DNA of 64,000 bases, from the NCBI GenBank assembly GCA_036386835.1, contig DASVUX010000041.1, positions 62,001 to 126,000 of the forward strand, given 5' to 3'. Every line of letters starts with the position of its first letter. Positions within the stretch are counted from its first letter, which is position 1. The translations under genes were made by a program, and so were the position numbers. This document shows positions 44,643 through 54,808 of the stretch, piece by piece. Below the pieces are notes generated by a model. The model searched no databases and was not told the DNA's origin. It worked only from the letters and a program-made list of their open reading frames with translations. The stretch is from 2-12-FULL-35-15 sp036386835. GTDB lineage: Bacteria; Bacteroidota; Bacteroidia; 2-12-FULL-35-15.

Positions 44643-45116
44643 TTAGTTTTTTACGATTTTAAACAGTTTTACTTCCTGTTGATTTTTGGTCACTTTGATC
44701 AGGTAAGTCGCTTTTTGCAATTCAGCCACAGAAATTGCAGTTTCCTGCGAAACTACCCTTCCTTCTTTTATAACCCGACCATTAATATCACTCAATTCGA
44801 ATCTGATATCGGCACTAAAGTCATCTGAATGGAGGATCAGCATCTCTGCCGTAGGATTTGGATATACAGACAGCGAAAGATCAACCCCCTTCGTTTCTAC
44901 ACCTGTAACTACAAGGATTTCGTAAGGCTGCTGCAAGCCTTGTGTAATGGTATTTCCCGAACCGGTCTCCGTAATGTAATCGGTCTGCCCGATTGAATAC
45001 GATGCTGTCCCTCCGGCACCTGCAGCATCTCCGCCTGACGCTACAGTACCATCCTGGGCTATCATGGATGACGCGCCAGCGAATGTCAATAAAAGTAATA
45101 AGTTGGTTTTTTTCAT
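44643..45116 (-). CDS. Small exported protein with T9SS type A sorting domain
   Basis: The 157-residue protein has a signal peptide (1-20), a short Gly/Ala-rich module (ASGGDAAGAGGTASYSIGQ, ending in ITQGLQQPYEI) and a T9SS type A domain (VYPNPTAEML, FELSDINGRVIKEG, KLFKIVKN). The Gly-rich module plus sorting domain is a recurrent small architecture in Bacteroidota, often next to fibre or collagen-like genes. It lies eight bases upstream of the collagen-like gene. A plausible role is surface display or anchoring of the fibre, but this is inferred from context only. Confidence 0.85.
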   Translation of the reverse strand: MKKTNLLLLLTFAGASSMIAQDGTVASGGDAAGAGGTASYSIGQTDYITETGSGNTITQGLQQPYEILVVTGVETKGVDLSLSVYPNPTAEMLILHSDDFSADIRFELSDINGRVIKEGRVVSQETAISVAELQKATYLIKVTKNQQEVKLFKIVKN

Positions 45117-45324
45117 GTTCTTCGTTTAACCTAGGGCAAGGATACGCAATCCTTTTCCGGCAACACCATAAACTACAGGTTATATAATTTATATATATTG
45201 GGTTTCACTAGGAAATAGCGGAAATGTTATTCCGGCTCAGAAATAATCACCTGAATGTATGATTAGTCCTGATCCTAACCTGGGCGGACCGGTATGTACT
45301 AGAGGGAACTTATAGAAATAAAAA

Positions 45325-45348
45325 AGGGACAACATTTCTGTTGTCCCT
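45325..45348. terminator. Terminator after rpoC (bidirectional)
   Basis: AGGGACAACA pairs with TGTTGTCCCT around a TTTC loop, followed by T runs on both strands. It lies about 90 bases beyond the rpoC stop at 45435 and would end the rplKAJL-rpoBC transcript. Confidence 0.85.
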
Positions 45349-45362
45349 CTTTTTTCGAGCTG

Positions 45363-45383
45363 ATCCCGGATCAAGTCCGGGAT
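45363..45383. repeat. Short palindrome after rpoC
   Basis: ATCCCGGA-TCAAG-TCCGGGAT is a perfect eight-base inverted repeat without a T run. It resembles dispersed intergenic palindromes seen in many genomes. A second copy was not found in this window. Confidence 0.5.
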
Positions 45384-45434
45384 TATTCGACTATATAATT
45401 CTACTTCGGCAAGCCTCGTATAATTATAGTCTCA

Positions 45435-48400
45435 TTAAGCTTCTTCCTCTTCCATAGCTTCTTTTTTCGAAGCCATCAATCGGTCGTATTCTTCCTGTGA
45501 ACCTACGATCATCTTTTCGTATGATCTTAATCCGGTACCTGCAGGGATTAAATGTCCAACGATAACGTTTTCTTTCAATCCTGATAAGTCGTCCACTTTT
45601 CCGCTTACAGCTGCTTCGTTCAGCACTTTCGTAGTTTCCTGGAAAGAAGCAGCACTCATGAAGCTGTTTGTTTGTAAAGAGGCACGTGTGATACCCTGAA
45701 GGATCTGTTGTGATGTGGCAGGAATTGCTTCGCGTGCTTCGATCAGTTTCATATCCTTACGTTTCAATGATGAGTTCTCATCACGTAAACGTCTTGCAGT
45801 GATGATCTGTCCTGCTTTGAACAGTGGAGAATCACCCGGATCCACAATGATCACTTTCGCATATAATGAATCGTTTTCTCTCATGAACTCAGCTTTGTTC
45901 ACTAATTGCTTCTCAAGGAAGATAGTGTCACCAGCCTCGCTGATATCAACTTTACGCATCATCTGGCGAACAATCACCTCGAAGTGCTTATCGTTGATCT
46001 TCACACCCTGTAAACGGTAAACCTCCTGTACCTCATTTACAAGGTACTCCTGAACAGCTGTTGGCCCTTTGATAGCGAGGATATCACTTGGTGTGATAGC
46101 TCCGTCTGACAATGGCTCACCTGCACGGATGAAGTCATTTTCCTGTACAAGGATGTGTTTGGATAATGCAACAAGGTATGTTTTCTTCTCACCTGTTCTT
46201 GATTCAACATGTACCTCGCGGTTACCACGTTTGATCTTACCAAATGATACGATACCATCGATCTCGGATACAACAGCCGGGTTACTTGGGTTACGGGCTT
46301 CGAATAACTCGGTAACACGCGGTAAACCTCCTGTGATATCTCCTGTTTTTCCTGCAGTACGCGGGATCTTAACAAGGATCTGACCTGCATCAATTTTCGC
46401 ATTGTCGTTCACAATTACGTGAGCGCCAACCGGGATGTTGTAAGTACGAAGAATGTCTTTGTTCGCTGCAATTTTGATCGCAGGGTTCTTAGACTTATCA
46501 CGGCTTTCAACAATAACTTTTTCCTTGAATCCTGTCTGCTCATCTGATTCTTCACGGTAAGTGATACCTTCTTCGATATTTTCGAATTCGATCTTACCTG
46601 CAAATTCAGAAACGATAACAGCATTGTATGGATCCCAGTCACAGATCAGGTCACCTTTTTTCACCCTGGATAAGTGCTGGATGTAAACCTGTGATCCGTA
46701 AGGAATATTTGCAGTTGTCAATACAATTTTAGTGTTTGCATCAATGATACGCATCTCTGCCGAACGACCGATAACAACATCAACTGTTTTACCGTCAGGA
46801 TTTTTACGCTTCACTGTTTTTAATTCATCCACTTCGATGATACCATCGTATTTGGATTCTAATTTAGAAGATGCTGCAGTATTAGATGCAGTACCACCCA
46901 CGTGGAATGTACGTAATGTTAACTGTGTTCCCGGCTCACCGATCGACTGTGCAGCAATTACACCTACAGCCTCACCGCGCTGAACCATACGTCCTGTTGC
47001 CAGGTTACGTCCGTAACATTTTGAACAAACACCATTCTTGCTTTCGCAGGTTAACACAGAACGGATCTCAACTGCTTCGATAGGAGATTCAGCAATGATC
47101 TTCGCGCTGTCTTCTTTTACCTCTTCACCTGCACCGATGATCATATCACCTGTTAACGGGTTATATACATTGTGAACTGTTGTTCTTCCGATTACGCGGT
47201 CGTACAGCGATTCAACAACCTCATCATTTTTCTTCAATGCTGTTGCAACAAGACCACGAAGTGTTCCGCAATCCTCAATAGTGATGATCACATCCTGGGC
47301 AACATCCACTAACCTACGTGTTAAGTAACCTGCATCGGCAGTCTTTAACGCTGTATCTGCAAGACCTTTACGGGCACCGTGGGTAGAAATGAAATACTCA
47401 AGGATCGATAAACCTTCTTTAAAGTTAGAGATGATCGGGTTCTCGATGATCTCTCCACCACCGGCACCTTTTTGCGGTTTCGCCATTAATCCACGCATAC
47501 CGCCAAGCTGACGGATCTGCTCTTTGGATCCACGTGCACCTGAATCAAGCATCATGTACACCGGGTTGAATCCCTGGCGGTCATTTGTCAGTGTATTCAA
47601 TACTTTCGCAGTGATGCGAGAGTTGGTATGTGTCCAGATATCGATGATCTGGTTATAACGCTCATTGTTCGTGATGAAACCCATGTTGTAGTTAGCAACA
47701 ACTTCGTCCACCTGGCCGTTAGCATCAGCGATCATTTTATCTTTATCCTCAGGAACCATAACGTCACCTAAGTTAAATGATAAACCTCCGCGGAATGCGC
47801 TCATGAAACCTAATGTTTTCATGTCGTCAAGGAACTTGGCTGTTTTAGCCATACCTGTTTCTTTAACGATGGTTCCGATAATATCACGTAATGACTTCTT
47901 TGTAAGAAGCTCATTGATGAAACCAACTTCTTTAGGTACAACCTGGTTGAAAAGGATCCGTCCTACTGTAGTTTCAACAAGTTTATTTGCAGTACCTCCG
48001 TTTTCTTTTACAGCCAGACGAACTTTAACCCATGCATGCAGGTCAACACGTTTTTCGTTGTAAGCGATGATCGTTTCTTCTGCAGAATAGAACGTCAGGC
48101 CTTCACCTTTAACAGTTTCGTCCTTATTTGTTTTTTTCCCTTTGGTCATGTAGTACAGACCAAGCACCATGTCCTGGGATGGAACCGTAACCGGTGCACC
48201 ATTCGCAGGATTCAAGATGTTGTGAGAAGCAAGCATCAATAACTGAGCTTCCAGGATTGCAGCATGTCCCAACGGAACGTGAACTGCCATCTGATCCCCA
48301 TCGAAATCGGCATTAAAAGCCGTACAAGTCAAGGGGTGCAGCTGGATCGCTTTTCCTTCGATAAGTTTTGGCTGGAAAGCCTGGATACCTAATCTGTGAA

Positions 48401-49730
48401 GTGTCGGGGCACGGTTCAAAAGAACAGGATGTCCTTTTAATACGTTCTCTAAAATATCCCAAACGATAGGCTCTTTTTTATCAACTATTTTCTTGGCTGA
48501 TTTTACTGTCTTTACAACACCACGCTCGATCATCTTACGGATGATAAACGGCTTGAAAAGCTCAGCTGCCATATCTTTCGGCAATCCACACTCATGTAAT
48601 TTCAATTCAGGCCCAACGACAATTACCGAACGTGCAGAATAATCGACACGCTTACCAAGTAAGTTCTGACGGAAACGGCCCTGTTTACCTTTTAATGAAT
48701 CGGAAAGGGATTTTAATGCTCTGTTCGATTCAGTTTTAACTGCGTTGGATTTACGTGAATTGTCGAACAATGAATCAACAGCCTCCTGTAACATACGTTT
48801 CTCATTACGAAGGATAACTTCCGGTGCTTTGATCTCGATCAGGCGCTTCAAACGGTTGTTACGGATAATAACACGTCTGTAAAGGTCATTTAAATCGGAA
48901 GTTGCAAAACGTCCGCCATCCAATGGAACGAGTGGACGCAATTCCGGTGGAATAACCGGTACGATCTTCACGATCATCCACTCAGGACGGTTCTCAACAT
49001 GCTGATTGGCATGACGGAACCCTTCAACAACCTGGAGACGCTTTAACGCCTCATTCTTACGTTGCTGAGATGTCTCAGTGTTTGCTTTGTGACGAAGGTC
49101 GAATGACAATCCGTCAAGGTCAACACGGCTTAAAAGCGCTTGTAATGCCTCAGCGCCCATCTTCGCGATGAATTTGTTAGGATCGTTATCATCAAGATAC
49201 TGGTTGTCTTTCGGCAAAGTATCAAGGATGTTCAAATATTCTTCTTCTGATAAGAAATCAAGGTAATTGATCCCGTCAGCAGCTTTAACACCTGAATTTA
49301 CTACAACATAACGCTCGTAATAAATGATCATGTCAAGCTTCTTTGTTGGTAAGCCCAACAGGTAACCGATCTTATTCGGCAATGATTTGAAATACCAGAT
49401 ATGAGCAACAGGAACTACAAGGTTAATGTGTCCCATTCTTTCTCTACGTACTTTCTTTTCTGTTACTTCAACACCACAACGATCACACACGATACCTTTG
49501 TAACGGATACGTTTATATTTACCGCAAGCACACTCCCAGTCTTTAACCGGTCCGAAGATCCTCTCGCAGAACAATCCGCCCATTTCAGGCTTGTATGTTC
49601 TGTAATTGATGGTCTCAGGTTTTACCACTTCACCGCTTGAACGCTCCAGAACTGCTTCAGGAGATGCAAGGCTGATAGTGATCTTCGAGAAATTGCTTTT
49701 TAATTTATTATCCCTTTTATTGAAAGCCAT
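45435..49730 (-). CDS. rpoC: RNA polymerase beta' subunit
   Basis: The 1431-residue beta' subunit has the N-terminal zinc ribbon (CACGKYKRIRYKGIVCDRCG), the catalytic NADFDGDQMAVH loop with three Asp ligands for Mg2+, the bridge-helix region (GARGSKEQIRQLGGMRGLMA) and the second zinc site (CESKNGVCSKCYGRNL). The end is Glu-rich (EAMEEEEA). The length is usual for Bacteroidota. It follows rpoB with 84 bases between them and no terminator, in the standard operon. Confidence 0.99.
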   Translation of the reverse strand: MAFNKRDNKLKSNFSKITISLASPEAVLERSSGEVVKPETINYRTYKPEMGGLFCERIFGPVKDWECACGKYKRIRYKGIVCDRCGVEVTEKKVRRERMGHINLVVPVAHIWYFKSLPNKIGYLLGLPTKKLDMIIYYERYVVVNSGVKAADGINYLDFLSEEEYLNILDTLPKDNQYLDDNDPNKFIAKMGAEALQALLSRVDLDGLSFDLRHKANTETSQQRKNEALKRLQVVEGFRHANQHVENRPEWMIVKIVPVIPPELRPLVPLDGGRFATSDLNDLYRRVIIRNNRLKRLIEIKAPEVILRNEKRMLQEAVDSLFDNSRKSNAVKTESNRALKSLSDSLKGKQGRFRQNLLGKRVDYSARSVIVVGPELKLHECGLPKDMAAELFKPFIIRKMIERGVVKTVKSAKKIVDKKEPIVWDILENVLKGHPVLLNRAPTLHRLGIQAFQPKLIEGKAIQLHPLTCTAFNADFDGDQMAVHVPLGHAAILEAQLLMLASHNILNPANGAPVTVPSQDMVLGLYYMTKGKKTNKDETVKGEGLTFYSAEETIIAYNEKRVDLHAWVKVRLAVKENGGTANKLVETTVGRILFNQVVPKEVGFINELLTKKSLRDIIGTIVKETGMAKTAKFLDDMKTLGFMSAFRGGLSFNLGDVMVPEDKDKMIADANGQVDEVVANYNMGFITNNERYNQIIDIWTHTNSRITAKVLNTLTNDRQGFNPVYMMLDSGARGSKEQIRQLGGMRGLMAKPQKGAGGGEIIENPIISNFKEGLSILEYFISTHGARKGLADTALKTADAGYLTRRLVDVAQDVIITIEDCGTLRGLVATALKKNDEVVESLYDRVIGRTTVHNVYNPLTGDMIIGAGEEVKEDSAKIIAESPIEAVEIRSVLTCESKNGVCSKCYGRNLATGRMVQRGEAVGVIAAQSIGEPGTQLTLRTFHVGGTASNTAASSKLESKYDGIIEVDELKTVKRKNPDGKTVDVVIGRSAEMRIIDANTKIVLTTANIPYGSQVYIQHLSRVKKGDLICDWDPYNAVIVSEFAGKIEFENIEEGITYREESDEQTGFKEKVIVESRDKSKNPAIKIAANKDILRTYNIPVGAHVIVNDNAKIDAGQILVKIPRTAGKTGDITGGLPRVTELFEARNPSNPAVVSEIDGIVSFGKIKRGNREVHVESRTGEKKTYLVALSKHILVQENDFIRAGEPLSDGAITPSDILAIKGPTAVQEYLVNEVQEVYRLQGVKINDKHFEVIVRQMMRKVDISEAGDTIFLEKQLVNKAEFMRENDSLYAKVIIVDPGDSPLFKAGQIITARRLRDENSSLKRKDMKLIEAREAIPATSQQILQGITRASLQTNSFMSAASFQETTKVLNEAAVSGKVDDLSGLKENVIVGHLIPAGTGLRSYEKMIVGSQEEYDRLMASKKEAMEEEEA

Positions 49731-49814
49731 TTTTTTAGTTTTAAAATGTTAAAAAAATTTCAAATTCCATATTCAGGTCCAGAATTATCTGGAACCTGAA
49801 ATTTGAAATTAGTT

Positions 49815-52800
49815 TTAGTCAAGCGAAATATTCAATCCTAAACCTCTTAATTCATGCAACAATACGTTGAATGATTCAGGGATTCCCGGAGTTGGCAAAT
49901 TCTCACCTTTAACAATTGCTTCGTAAGCTTTGGCTCTTCCGATAACATCATCCGATTTGATCGTAAGAATCTCCTGGAGAATGTTAGCAGCACCGAATGC
50001 CTCAAGTGCCCAAACCTCCATCTCACCAAAACGCTGGCCTCCGAACTGAGCTTTACCGCCCAGTGGCTGCTGTGTAATAAGGGAGTATGGTCCGATTGAA
50101 CGGGAGTGCATCTTGTCATCAACCATGTGTCCGAGTTTCAGCATGTAGATCACACCAACAGTAGCCGGCTGATCGAAACGCTCACCTGTACCGCCATCAG
50201 TTAAATAAGTACGGCCAAAACGCGGTAAGCCTGCTTTGTCTGTCCACTCATTTAACTGCTCTGTAGTAGCACCGTCAAAGATCGGGGTGAAGAATTTTTC
50301 ACCTAATTTCTGACCAGCCCAACCAAGAACGGTTTCATAAATCTGACCAAGGTTCATACGTGAAGGTACACCCAGCGGATTCAACACGATGTCAACGATA
50401 GTTCCGTCTTCCAGGAATGGCATGTCCTCATCGCGAACGATACGCGCAACAATACCTTTATTACCATGGCGGCCTGCCATCTTATCACCAACTTTCAACT
50501 TACGTTTTTTAGCGATGTAGATCTTAGCGAGCTGCACGATACCTGCAGGCAGTTCATCACCAATTGTAACAGCGAACTTTTTACGTTTAAATGCTCCTAA
50601 CAAATCGTTGTACTTAATGTTATGGTTATGAAGCAACATTTTGATCTTGTCGTTCACATCCTTATCAGTAGTCCATTTAGAAGGATTAACCGTAGAATAA
50701 TCAATTTTTTCAAGAATCTTTTGTGTGAATTTTGTACTCTTCGCAACAATTTCTTCTTTCAAAATATTCAACACACCCTGTGAAGTTTTTCCATTAACCA
50801 GCGTATTTAATTTTTCAATCAATTTAGCTTTCAATGCAGCTACTTCCGCAGCATGTTCTTTGTCAATTTTCTCAAGCAATGGCTTTTCTTCAGCTTTTGC
50901 CTTCTTATCTTTTATTGCTCTTGAGAATAATTTTTTATCAATTACAACACCGCGTAATGATGGAGGCGCTTTCATGGAAGCATCTTTAACGTCACCCGCT
51001 TTGTCACCAAAGATCGCGCGTAAGAGTTTTTCTTCCGGAGAAGGATCTGTTTCACCTTTCGGAGTAATTTTTCCGATAAGGATATCACCTTCTTTAACGT
51101 CAGCACCGATACGGATCAACCCGTTCTCATCAAGGTCTTTTGTAGCCTCTTCAGAAACGTTAGGGATATCAGCCGTTAATTCTTCCAGGCCGCGTTTTGT
51201 ATCACGAACTTCGAGTGCATACTCATCAATGTGAACAGATGTGAAAATATCCTCACGGGCAACGCGCTCAGAGATTACGATCGCATCCTCAAAATTGTAA
51301 CCTTTCCATGGCATGAATGCCACTTTCATATTACGTCCAAGGGCAAGCTCACCATTCTGAGTTGCGTAACCATCACAAAGAACCTGTCCTTTTGTAACTT
51401 TCTCGCCTTTCTTAACGATCGGTTTCAGGTTGATACAAGTGCTCTGGTTGGTCTTACGGAATTTCGTTAACTGGTAACGCTTTATATCATCATCAAAGCT
51501 GATCAGGCGATCCTCATCCGTACGGTTATAACGGATAACAATCTCGTTTGCATCAACGTATTCAACAACACCTTCACCTTCAGCATTCACCAATACACGT
51601 GAGTCACGTGCAACAAGCGGCTCAAGGCCGGTTCCAACGATCGGAGCTTCAGGGCGCAATAACGGCACTGCCTGGCGCTGCATGTTAGAACCCATCAGGG
51701 CGCGGTTAGCATCATCATGCTCCAGGAAAGGAATAAGAGATGCCGCGATAGATGCGATCTGGTTAGGAGCAACGTCCATCAGATGTAATTTCTCCGGTTC
51801 TACAACCGGGAAATCGCCTTCGTAACGTGCCTTAACTTTTGCTTCTTTAAAATTACCTTTTGCATCGATTGGCGCATTTGCCTGTGCAATGGTCTTGGAA
51901 TCTTCTTCTTCCGCACTTAAATAAGTAACAGATTTTTCGATGTCCACTTTACCGTTCTTCACTGACATGTATGGAGTTTCAATAAAACCAAGTTTATTGA
52001 TCTTCGCAAATACACAAAGAGAAGAGATCAGACCGATATTCGGTCCTTCCGGTGTTTCAATAGTACACAAACGTCCGTAGTGAGTGTAGTGAACGTCACG
52101 TACCTCGAAACCTGCGCGCTCACGGGATAAACCTCCTGGCCCGAGTGCGGAGAGCCTACGCTTGTGCGTAATCTCTGCAAGCGGATTCGTCTGGTCCATG
52201 AACTGTGAAAGCTGGTTGGTACCGAAGAATGAGTTGATAACAGATGATAATGTTTTAGCATTGATCAGATCGGTTGGTGTGAACACCTCGTTATCACGAA
52301 CGTTCATCCGTTCACGGATGGTACGTGCCATACGGGCAAGACCAACTCCGAACTGTGAATATAACTGCTCGCCAACAGTACGGACACGCCTGTTGCTTAA
52401 GTGATCGATATCATCCACATCTGCCTTCGAGTTAATAAGCTCGATAAGGTATTTAATGATGCAGATAATATCTTCCTTCGTTAACGTTTTAGTATCAGAA
52501 GGAGTATTCAGGTTTAATTTTTTGTTGATACGGTAACGACCAACTTCACCAAGGTCATAACGCTTATCAGAGAAGAATAATTTATCAATGATACCGCGTG
52601 CTGTTTCCTCATCAGGTGGTTCAGCGTTACGTAACTGACGGTAGATATGCTCCACAGCCTCTTTTTCAGAGTTGGAAGTATCTTTCTGTAAAGTATTGTA
52701 AATGATTGCGTAATCAGCGGAGTTCACTTCCTGTTTGTGAAGGATTACTGATTTGACGTTTGCATCAATGATCATATCGATGTGCCCGTTCTCAAGTATG

Positions 52801-53624
52801 GTTTCACGGTCAATGATCACTTCATTACGCTCGATCGAAACAACTTCTCCGGTATCCTCATCCACGAAATCCTCGATCCAGGTTTTTAACACACGTGCAG
52901 CAAGCTTGCGGCCTACAGCAGTTTTTAGGGCAGCTTTACTAACTTTTAATTCGTCAGCAAGGCCGAATATTTCAAGGATTTGTTTATCACTTTCAAATCC
53001 GATAGCTCTTAATAATGTTGTTACCGGTAACTTTTTCTTACGGTCGATGTAAGCGTACATTACGCTGTTGATATCGGTAGCAAACTCGATCCATGACCCT
53101 TTGAAAGGGATAACACGCGCCGAATAAAGTTTTGTTCCGTTAGCGTGACGGCTTTGTCCGAAGAACACACCCGGTGAACGGTGAAGCTGGGAAACGATAA
53201 CACGTTCAGCACCATTGATAACGAAAGTACCTTTTGGTGTCATGTACGGAATAGTACCCAGGTAAACGTCCTGCACGATGGTTTCGAAATCTTCGTGTTC
53301 AGGATCTGTACAATACAAACGTAATTTCGCTTTAAGCGGAACGCTGTATGTCAATCCACGCTCAATGCACTCTTCAAGAGAGTAACGTGGCGGGTCAATA
53401 AAGTAATCCAGGAATTCGAGCACGAAGTTGTTGCGTGCATCTGAAATTGGAAAGTTTTCTGCGAAAACTTTGTAAAGGCCTTCGTTCTGACGGTTTTCCG
53501 AAGTTGTTTCCAACTGGAAAAAGTCCTGGAACGACTGAAGTTGTATATCTAAAAAATCAGGGTAATCGATCTGACTTTTAATAGATGCAAAACTTATTCT
53601 CTGAGTTTTTTTATTTTGAGCCAA
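49815..53624 (-). CDS. rpoB: RNA polymerase beta subunit
   Basis: The 1269-residue beta subunit contains the fork-loop and rifampicin region (FFGTNQLSQFMDQTNPLAEITHKRRLSALGPGG), split here into short segments: SQFMDQTN, THKRRLSALG and RDVHYTHYGR. The Lys/His active-site part is MAGRHGNKG and the C-terminal clamp segment is FGEMEVWALEAFGAA. The Asp of SQFMDQ, His of THKRR and Ser of RRLSALG are in the rifampicin-sensitive state, so no common resistance change is seen. It is co-transcribed with rplL and rpoC. Confidence 0.99.
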   Translation of the reverse strand: MAQNKKTQRISFASIKSQIDYPDFLDIQLQSFQDFFQLETTSENRQNEGLYKVFAENFPISDARNNFVLEFLDYFIDPPRYSLEECIERGLTYSVPLKAKLRLYCTDPEHEDFETIVQDVYLGTIPYMTPKGTFVINGAERVIVSQLHRSPGVFFGQSRHANGTKLYSARVIPFKGSWIEFATDINSVMYAYIDRKKKLPVTTLLRAIGFESDKQILEIFGLADELKVSKAALKTAVGRKLAARVLKTWIEDFVDEDTGEVVSIERNEVIIDRETILENGHIDMIIDANVKSVILHKQEVNSADYAIIYNTLQKDTSNSEKEAVEHIYRQLRNAEPPDEETARGIIDKLFFSDKRYDLGEVGRYRINKKLNLNTPSDTKTLTKEDIICIIKYLIELINSKADVDDIDHLSNRRVRTVGEQLYSQFGVGLARMARTIRERMNVRDNEVFTPTDLINAKTLSSVINSFFGTNQLSQFMDQTNPLAEITHKRRLSALGPGGLSRERAGFEVRDVHYTHYGRLCTIETPEGPNIGLISSLCVFAKINKLGFIETPYMSVKNGKVDIEKSVTYLSAEEEDSKTIAQANAPIDAKGNFKEAKVKARYEGDFPVVEPEKLHLMDVAPNQIASIAASLIPFLEHDDANRALMGSNMQRQAVPLLRPEAPIVGTGLEPLVARDSRVLVNAEGEGVVEYVDANEIVIRYNRTDEDRLISFDDDIKRYQLTKFRKTNQSTCINLKPIVKKGEKVTKGQVLCDGYATQNGELALGRNMKVAFMPWKGYNFEDAIVISERVAREDIFTSVHIDEYALEVRDTKRGLEELTADIPNVSEEATKDLDENGLIRIGADVKEGDILIGKITPKGETDPSPEEKLLRAIFGDKAGDVKDASMKAPPSLRGVVIDKKLFSRAIKDKKAKAEEKPLLEKIDKEHAAEVAALKAKLIEKLNTLVNGKTSQGVLNILKEEIVAKSTKFTQKILEKIDYSTVNPSKWTTDKDVNDKIKMLLHNHNIKYNDLLGAFKRKKFAVTIGDELPAGIVQLAKIYIAKKRKLKVGDKMAGRHGNKGIVARIVRDEDMPFLEDGTIVDIVLNPLGVPSRMNLGQIYETVLGWAGQKLGEKFFTPIFDGATTEQLNEWTDKAGLPRFGRTYLTDGGTGERFDQPATVGVIYMLKLGHMVDDKMHSRSIGPYSLITQQPLGGKAQFGGQRFGEMEVWALEAFGAANILQEILTIKSDDVIGRAKAYEAIVKGENLPTPGIPESFNVLLHELRGLGLNISLD

Positions 53625-53705
53625 GGTGCTTTAGTATTAAGTCTGGTTTGCATTTTACTGCTTCACAGACGCGGTTAATAAGATAAAAACAAAATACGGC
53701 TTAAA

Positions 53706-53753
53706 GTCAAATGCCCCACCCTTCCGGTGAAGGAAGAGTGAGGTGAATTTGAC
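53706..53753 (-). promoter_or_regulatory. Stem-loop between rplL and rpoB, possible attenuator
   Basis: An extended imperfect hairpin spans this gap: GTCAAAT pairs with ATTTGAC at the base, and CACCCTTCC with GGAAGAGTG (one wobble) above it. Only a weak T run follows on the minus strand. In E. coli a partial terminator in the same gap lowers rpoBC expression relative to the ribosomal genes. The same role is possible here. A dispersed repeat is the alternative. Confidence 0.45.
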
Positions 53754-53776
53754 ATTAAAATTGTATCAGAAACAGC

Positions 53777-54145
53777 TTATTTAACTTCAACTTTAGCTCC
53801 TGCTTCTTCTAATTGTTTTTTCAATGATTCTGCTTCTTCTTTAGAAACACCTTCTTTTACTGGTTTTGGTGCACCGTCAACAAGATCCTTAGATTCTTTC
53901 AAACCAAGTCCTGTTAAGTCTTTAACGATTTTAACAACACCTAATTTTGCTGCACCAGCTTCAAGTAAAATTACATCGAATGTAGTTTTTTCTTCCACTG
54001 CAGCTGCTCCGCCACCGCCAGACATAACAACAGCTGCTGCTGCTGGTTCGATACCGTACTCGTCTTTAAGGATTGTTGATAATTCTTGCACTTCTTTAAC
54101 AGTTAAACCTACTAACTGTTCAGCAATTGCTTTTACGTCTGCCAT
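53777..54145 (-). CDS. rplL: Ribosomal protein bL12 (L7/L12)
   Basis: The 122-residue protein has the N-terminal dimerisation helices (AIAEQLVGLTVKEVQEL), an Ala/Gly-rich hinge and the C-terminal factor-binding domain (FDVILLEAGAAKLGVVKIVK, GLGLKESKDLVDGAPK). It forms the ribosomal stalk with L10 and recruits translation GTPases. It lies 94 bases after rplJ in the usual order. Confidence 0.98.
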   Translation of the reverse strand: MADVKAIAEQLVGLTVKEVQELSTILKDEYGIEPAAAAVVMSGGGGAAAVEEKTTFDVILLEAGAAKLGVVKIVKDLTGLGLKESKDLVDGAPKPVKEGVSKEEAESLKKQLEEAGAKVEVK

Positions 54146-54239
54146 TTTTATTGATTTTTAAAATTTATTACTAATTAATTGATTTTTTTTCCACCATTGC
54201 CTTCGCGAAGGTGGCATTCTACTTTAATCTGTTTGAAAA

Positions 54240-54743
54240 TTAAGCTGCGTCCTTTTCTTCCCTGTTTTGAAGAGCTGAAACAACACGCTGAATTGGAGAC
54301 TGAAGTAATCCGATAACTTCTCCGATAAGTTCGTTCTTGCTCTTAATGTTTGCAAGATTGTTTAATTCCTTATCTCCGATGTAGATGTTCTCTTCAACGA
54401 AAGCACCTTTTAAAAGGGGCTTATCGCTTTTTGGATTCTTAGCCCTGAATTCCTTAATTAACTTGGCAGGAGCATTTCCTACTTCGGTAAACATTACTGC
54501 AGTTGCACCTTTAAGTACCGGGATAAGGTCCGCTAAACGGCTATCCTCAGCTCTTTCTAATGCTTTCTTAAGTAAAGAGTTTTTTACAACTGTTACCGAA
54601 ATGTTCTGCTTAAAACAAGATCTCCTGAATTGGTTAACTTTTTCAACAGTTAAAGAAGAACAATCCGCCAGATAGATCTTGTTGTTTGCGTTCAACTGTT
54701 CTACTAACGATTCGATTATTTTTGTTTTATCTTCTTTTTTCAT
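54240..54743 (-). CDS. rplJ: Ribosomal protein uL10
   Basis: The 167-residue protein carries the L10 core (YLADCSSLTVEKVNQFRRSC, VVKNSLLKKALERAE, LKGATAVMF) and a C-terminal helical segment (LLQSPIQRVVSALQNREEK) that binds L12 dimers. It forms the stalk base. Together with L12 it is the usual autogenous regulator of this operon, though I identify no leader structure. Confidence 0.97.
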   Translation of the reverse strand: MKKEDKTKIIESLVEQLNANNKIYLADCSSLTVEKVNQFRRSCFKQNISVTVVKNSLLKKALERAEDSRLADLIPVLKGATAVMFTEVGNAPAKLIKEFRAKNPKSDKPLLKGAFVEENIYIGDKELNNLANIKSKNELIGEVIGLLQSPIQRVVSALQNREEKDAA

Positions 54744-54808
54744 TTCTATTTATTTAAGTTGTTTGTCCAGTGGAAGCCAGTACAAACGGGTGATGATTTA
54801 TTTTGAAA

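Larger units (their letters stand above)
45117..45434. other. Intergenic stretch between the T9SS gene and rpoC
   Basis: This 318-base stretch contains the promoter side of the small T9SS gene, where TATCCTTG at about 45140-45147 on the minus strand is one mismatch from the -7 consensus. It also holds the rpoC terminator at 45325-45348 and a separate palindrome at 45363-45383. I see no gene. Confidence 0.5.
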
